Positions 63,550-64,000 of a DNA stretch of 64,000 nt are shown here, piece by piece; within the stretch, counting starts at the first letter, position 1; every line of letters begins with the position of its first letter. This stretch comes from Listeria ilorinensis (GTDB taxonomy: Bacteria; Bacillota; Bacilli; Lactobacillales; Listeriaceae), in the NCBI RefSeq assembly GCF_913566895.1, contig NZ_CAJYCN010000001.1, positions 62,001 to 126,000 on the forward strand. The letters are read 5' to 3'. Under the pieces are notes generated by a model, which did not search any database, was not told the origin of the DNA, and saw only the letters and a list, made by a program, of their open reading frames with translations. Made by a program: the position numbers and the translations under genes.

Positions 63550-64000
63550 TTAGGTCGCTGAGACACGTTCCAAAATATCCGAAAGAATTTGATCCGTGAT
63601 CTGATCCGGGGTTTGTGTCGCATCAATCCGAACAAAACGCTCTGAAAAACGATTCAGCAATTCCTCATAGCCCTCCTGAACCTGTTGATGAAAAGTCACA
63701 TCTTCCTTGTCGAGCCGATTAATCTCGCGCCCCTTGTTCGCAGCAATCCGCGCCAAACCGATCTCTGCTGGAACATCTAAATAATAGGTCACATCAGGAA
63801 GTGTTTGTTCCACGGCAAAAAGATTGATTTCCAGCACCTCATCAATACCGATCCCGCGTCCAGCTCCCTGATAGGCCAGTGAACTGTCAATAAAACGATC
63901 ACACAGAACGGTTTTCCCCGCAGCCAAAGCAGGACGGATGGTTTCCACTACGTGCTGTCTTCTGGCACCCGCAATCAGCAAAGCTTCCGTACGCGGATCC
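63550..64000 (-). CDS. tmk: Thymidylate kinase, N-terminus cut off by window edge
   Basis: About 149 C-terminal residues are visible; the frame is open to the window end, where [17 protein letters not shown] continues from the missing ATP-binding half. The DR(F/Y) motif and lid are present: [20 protein letters not shown] and the segment [15 protein letters not shown]. The enzyme phosphorylates dTMP to dTDP. PstA follows 116 bases downstream, as in other Firmicutes. Confidence 0.92.
   Translation of the reverse strand, partial: DPRTEALLIAGARRQHVVETIRPALAAGKTVLCDRFIDSSLAYQGAGRGIGIDEVLEINLFAVEQTLPDVTYYLDVPAEIGLARIAANKGREINRLDKEDVTFHQQVQEGYEELLNRFSERFVRIDATQTPDQITDQILSDILERVSAT

Overview
The window looks like chromosomal DNA from a Listeria or very close relative. 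The gene order on both sides matches what I remember of L. monocytogenes: a pentitol PTS / pentose-phosphate operon (lmo2659-lmo2668 type), a universal stress protein and RpiB (lmo2673/lmo2674 type), kdp (lmo2678-lmo2682 type), a cellobiose-class PTS (lmo2683-lmo2685 type), and TetR, NamA, PstA and Tmk (lmo2690-lmo2693 type). The species cannot be fixed from the sequence alone. No rRNA, tRNA, CRISPR array, transposase or phage gene was seen.

Layout. 1-2350: a partial dGTPase-like HD hydrolase and two GNAT acetyltransferases. 2360-12701 (minus): one long operon for pentitol uptake (regulator, EIIA, EIIB, EIIC), oxidation (two zinc dehydrogenases), a candidate 36-residue peptide, and pentose-phosphate enzymes (RpiB, an epimerase, transketolase, Rpe). 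13047-14321: a Fic-family gene broken by one in-frame amber codon. 14500-21043 (minus): a second PTS operon (PRD regulator, EIIA, EIIB, EIIC, NagB-like isomerase, aldo/keto reductase, TIM-barrel isomerase) of unknown sugar. 21331-21795: a universal stress protein, followed by about 1 kb of decayed sequence.

22367-40478 (minus) is a complete type VII secretion locus: esxA, esaA, essA, esaB, essB, essC, three small helical partner genes, then a 1658-residue Rhs/YD-repeat protein and two membrane proteins that are its likely immunity partners, followed by a fragment of another immunity gene. Base composition falls sharply inside essC, near 31690, and stays AT-rich through the effector module. 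This fits an exchangeable cassette that includes the EssC C-terminus. The Rhs protein has no Sec signal. Its N-terminus is helical, like T7SS targeting domains, and its last ~230 residues carry hydrophobic segments, so a membrane-acting toxin delivered by the T7SS is the best reading. It is the most interesting system in the window.

40739-47866 holds a second RpiB, an alpha/beta hydrolase, a methyltransferase, and a MurNAc recycling cluster: murR, mupG, murQ, murP, with a perfect palindrome over the murQ promoter. 47946-55777 (minus) is kdpFABCDE, including the 29-residue KdpF. 56034-58054 is a cellobiose-class PTS behind a textbook sigma-54 promoter with upstream palindromes and a cre site. 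The right end carries a YgbA-like protein, a TetR regulator, the five-LysM autolysin NamA, a membrane-anchored beta-propeller-like protein, the c-di-AMP receptor PstA, and part of thymidylate kinase.
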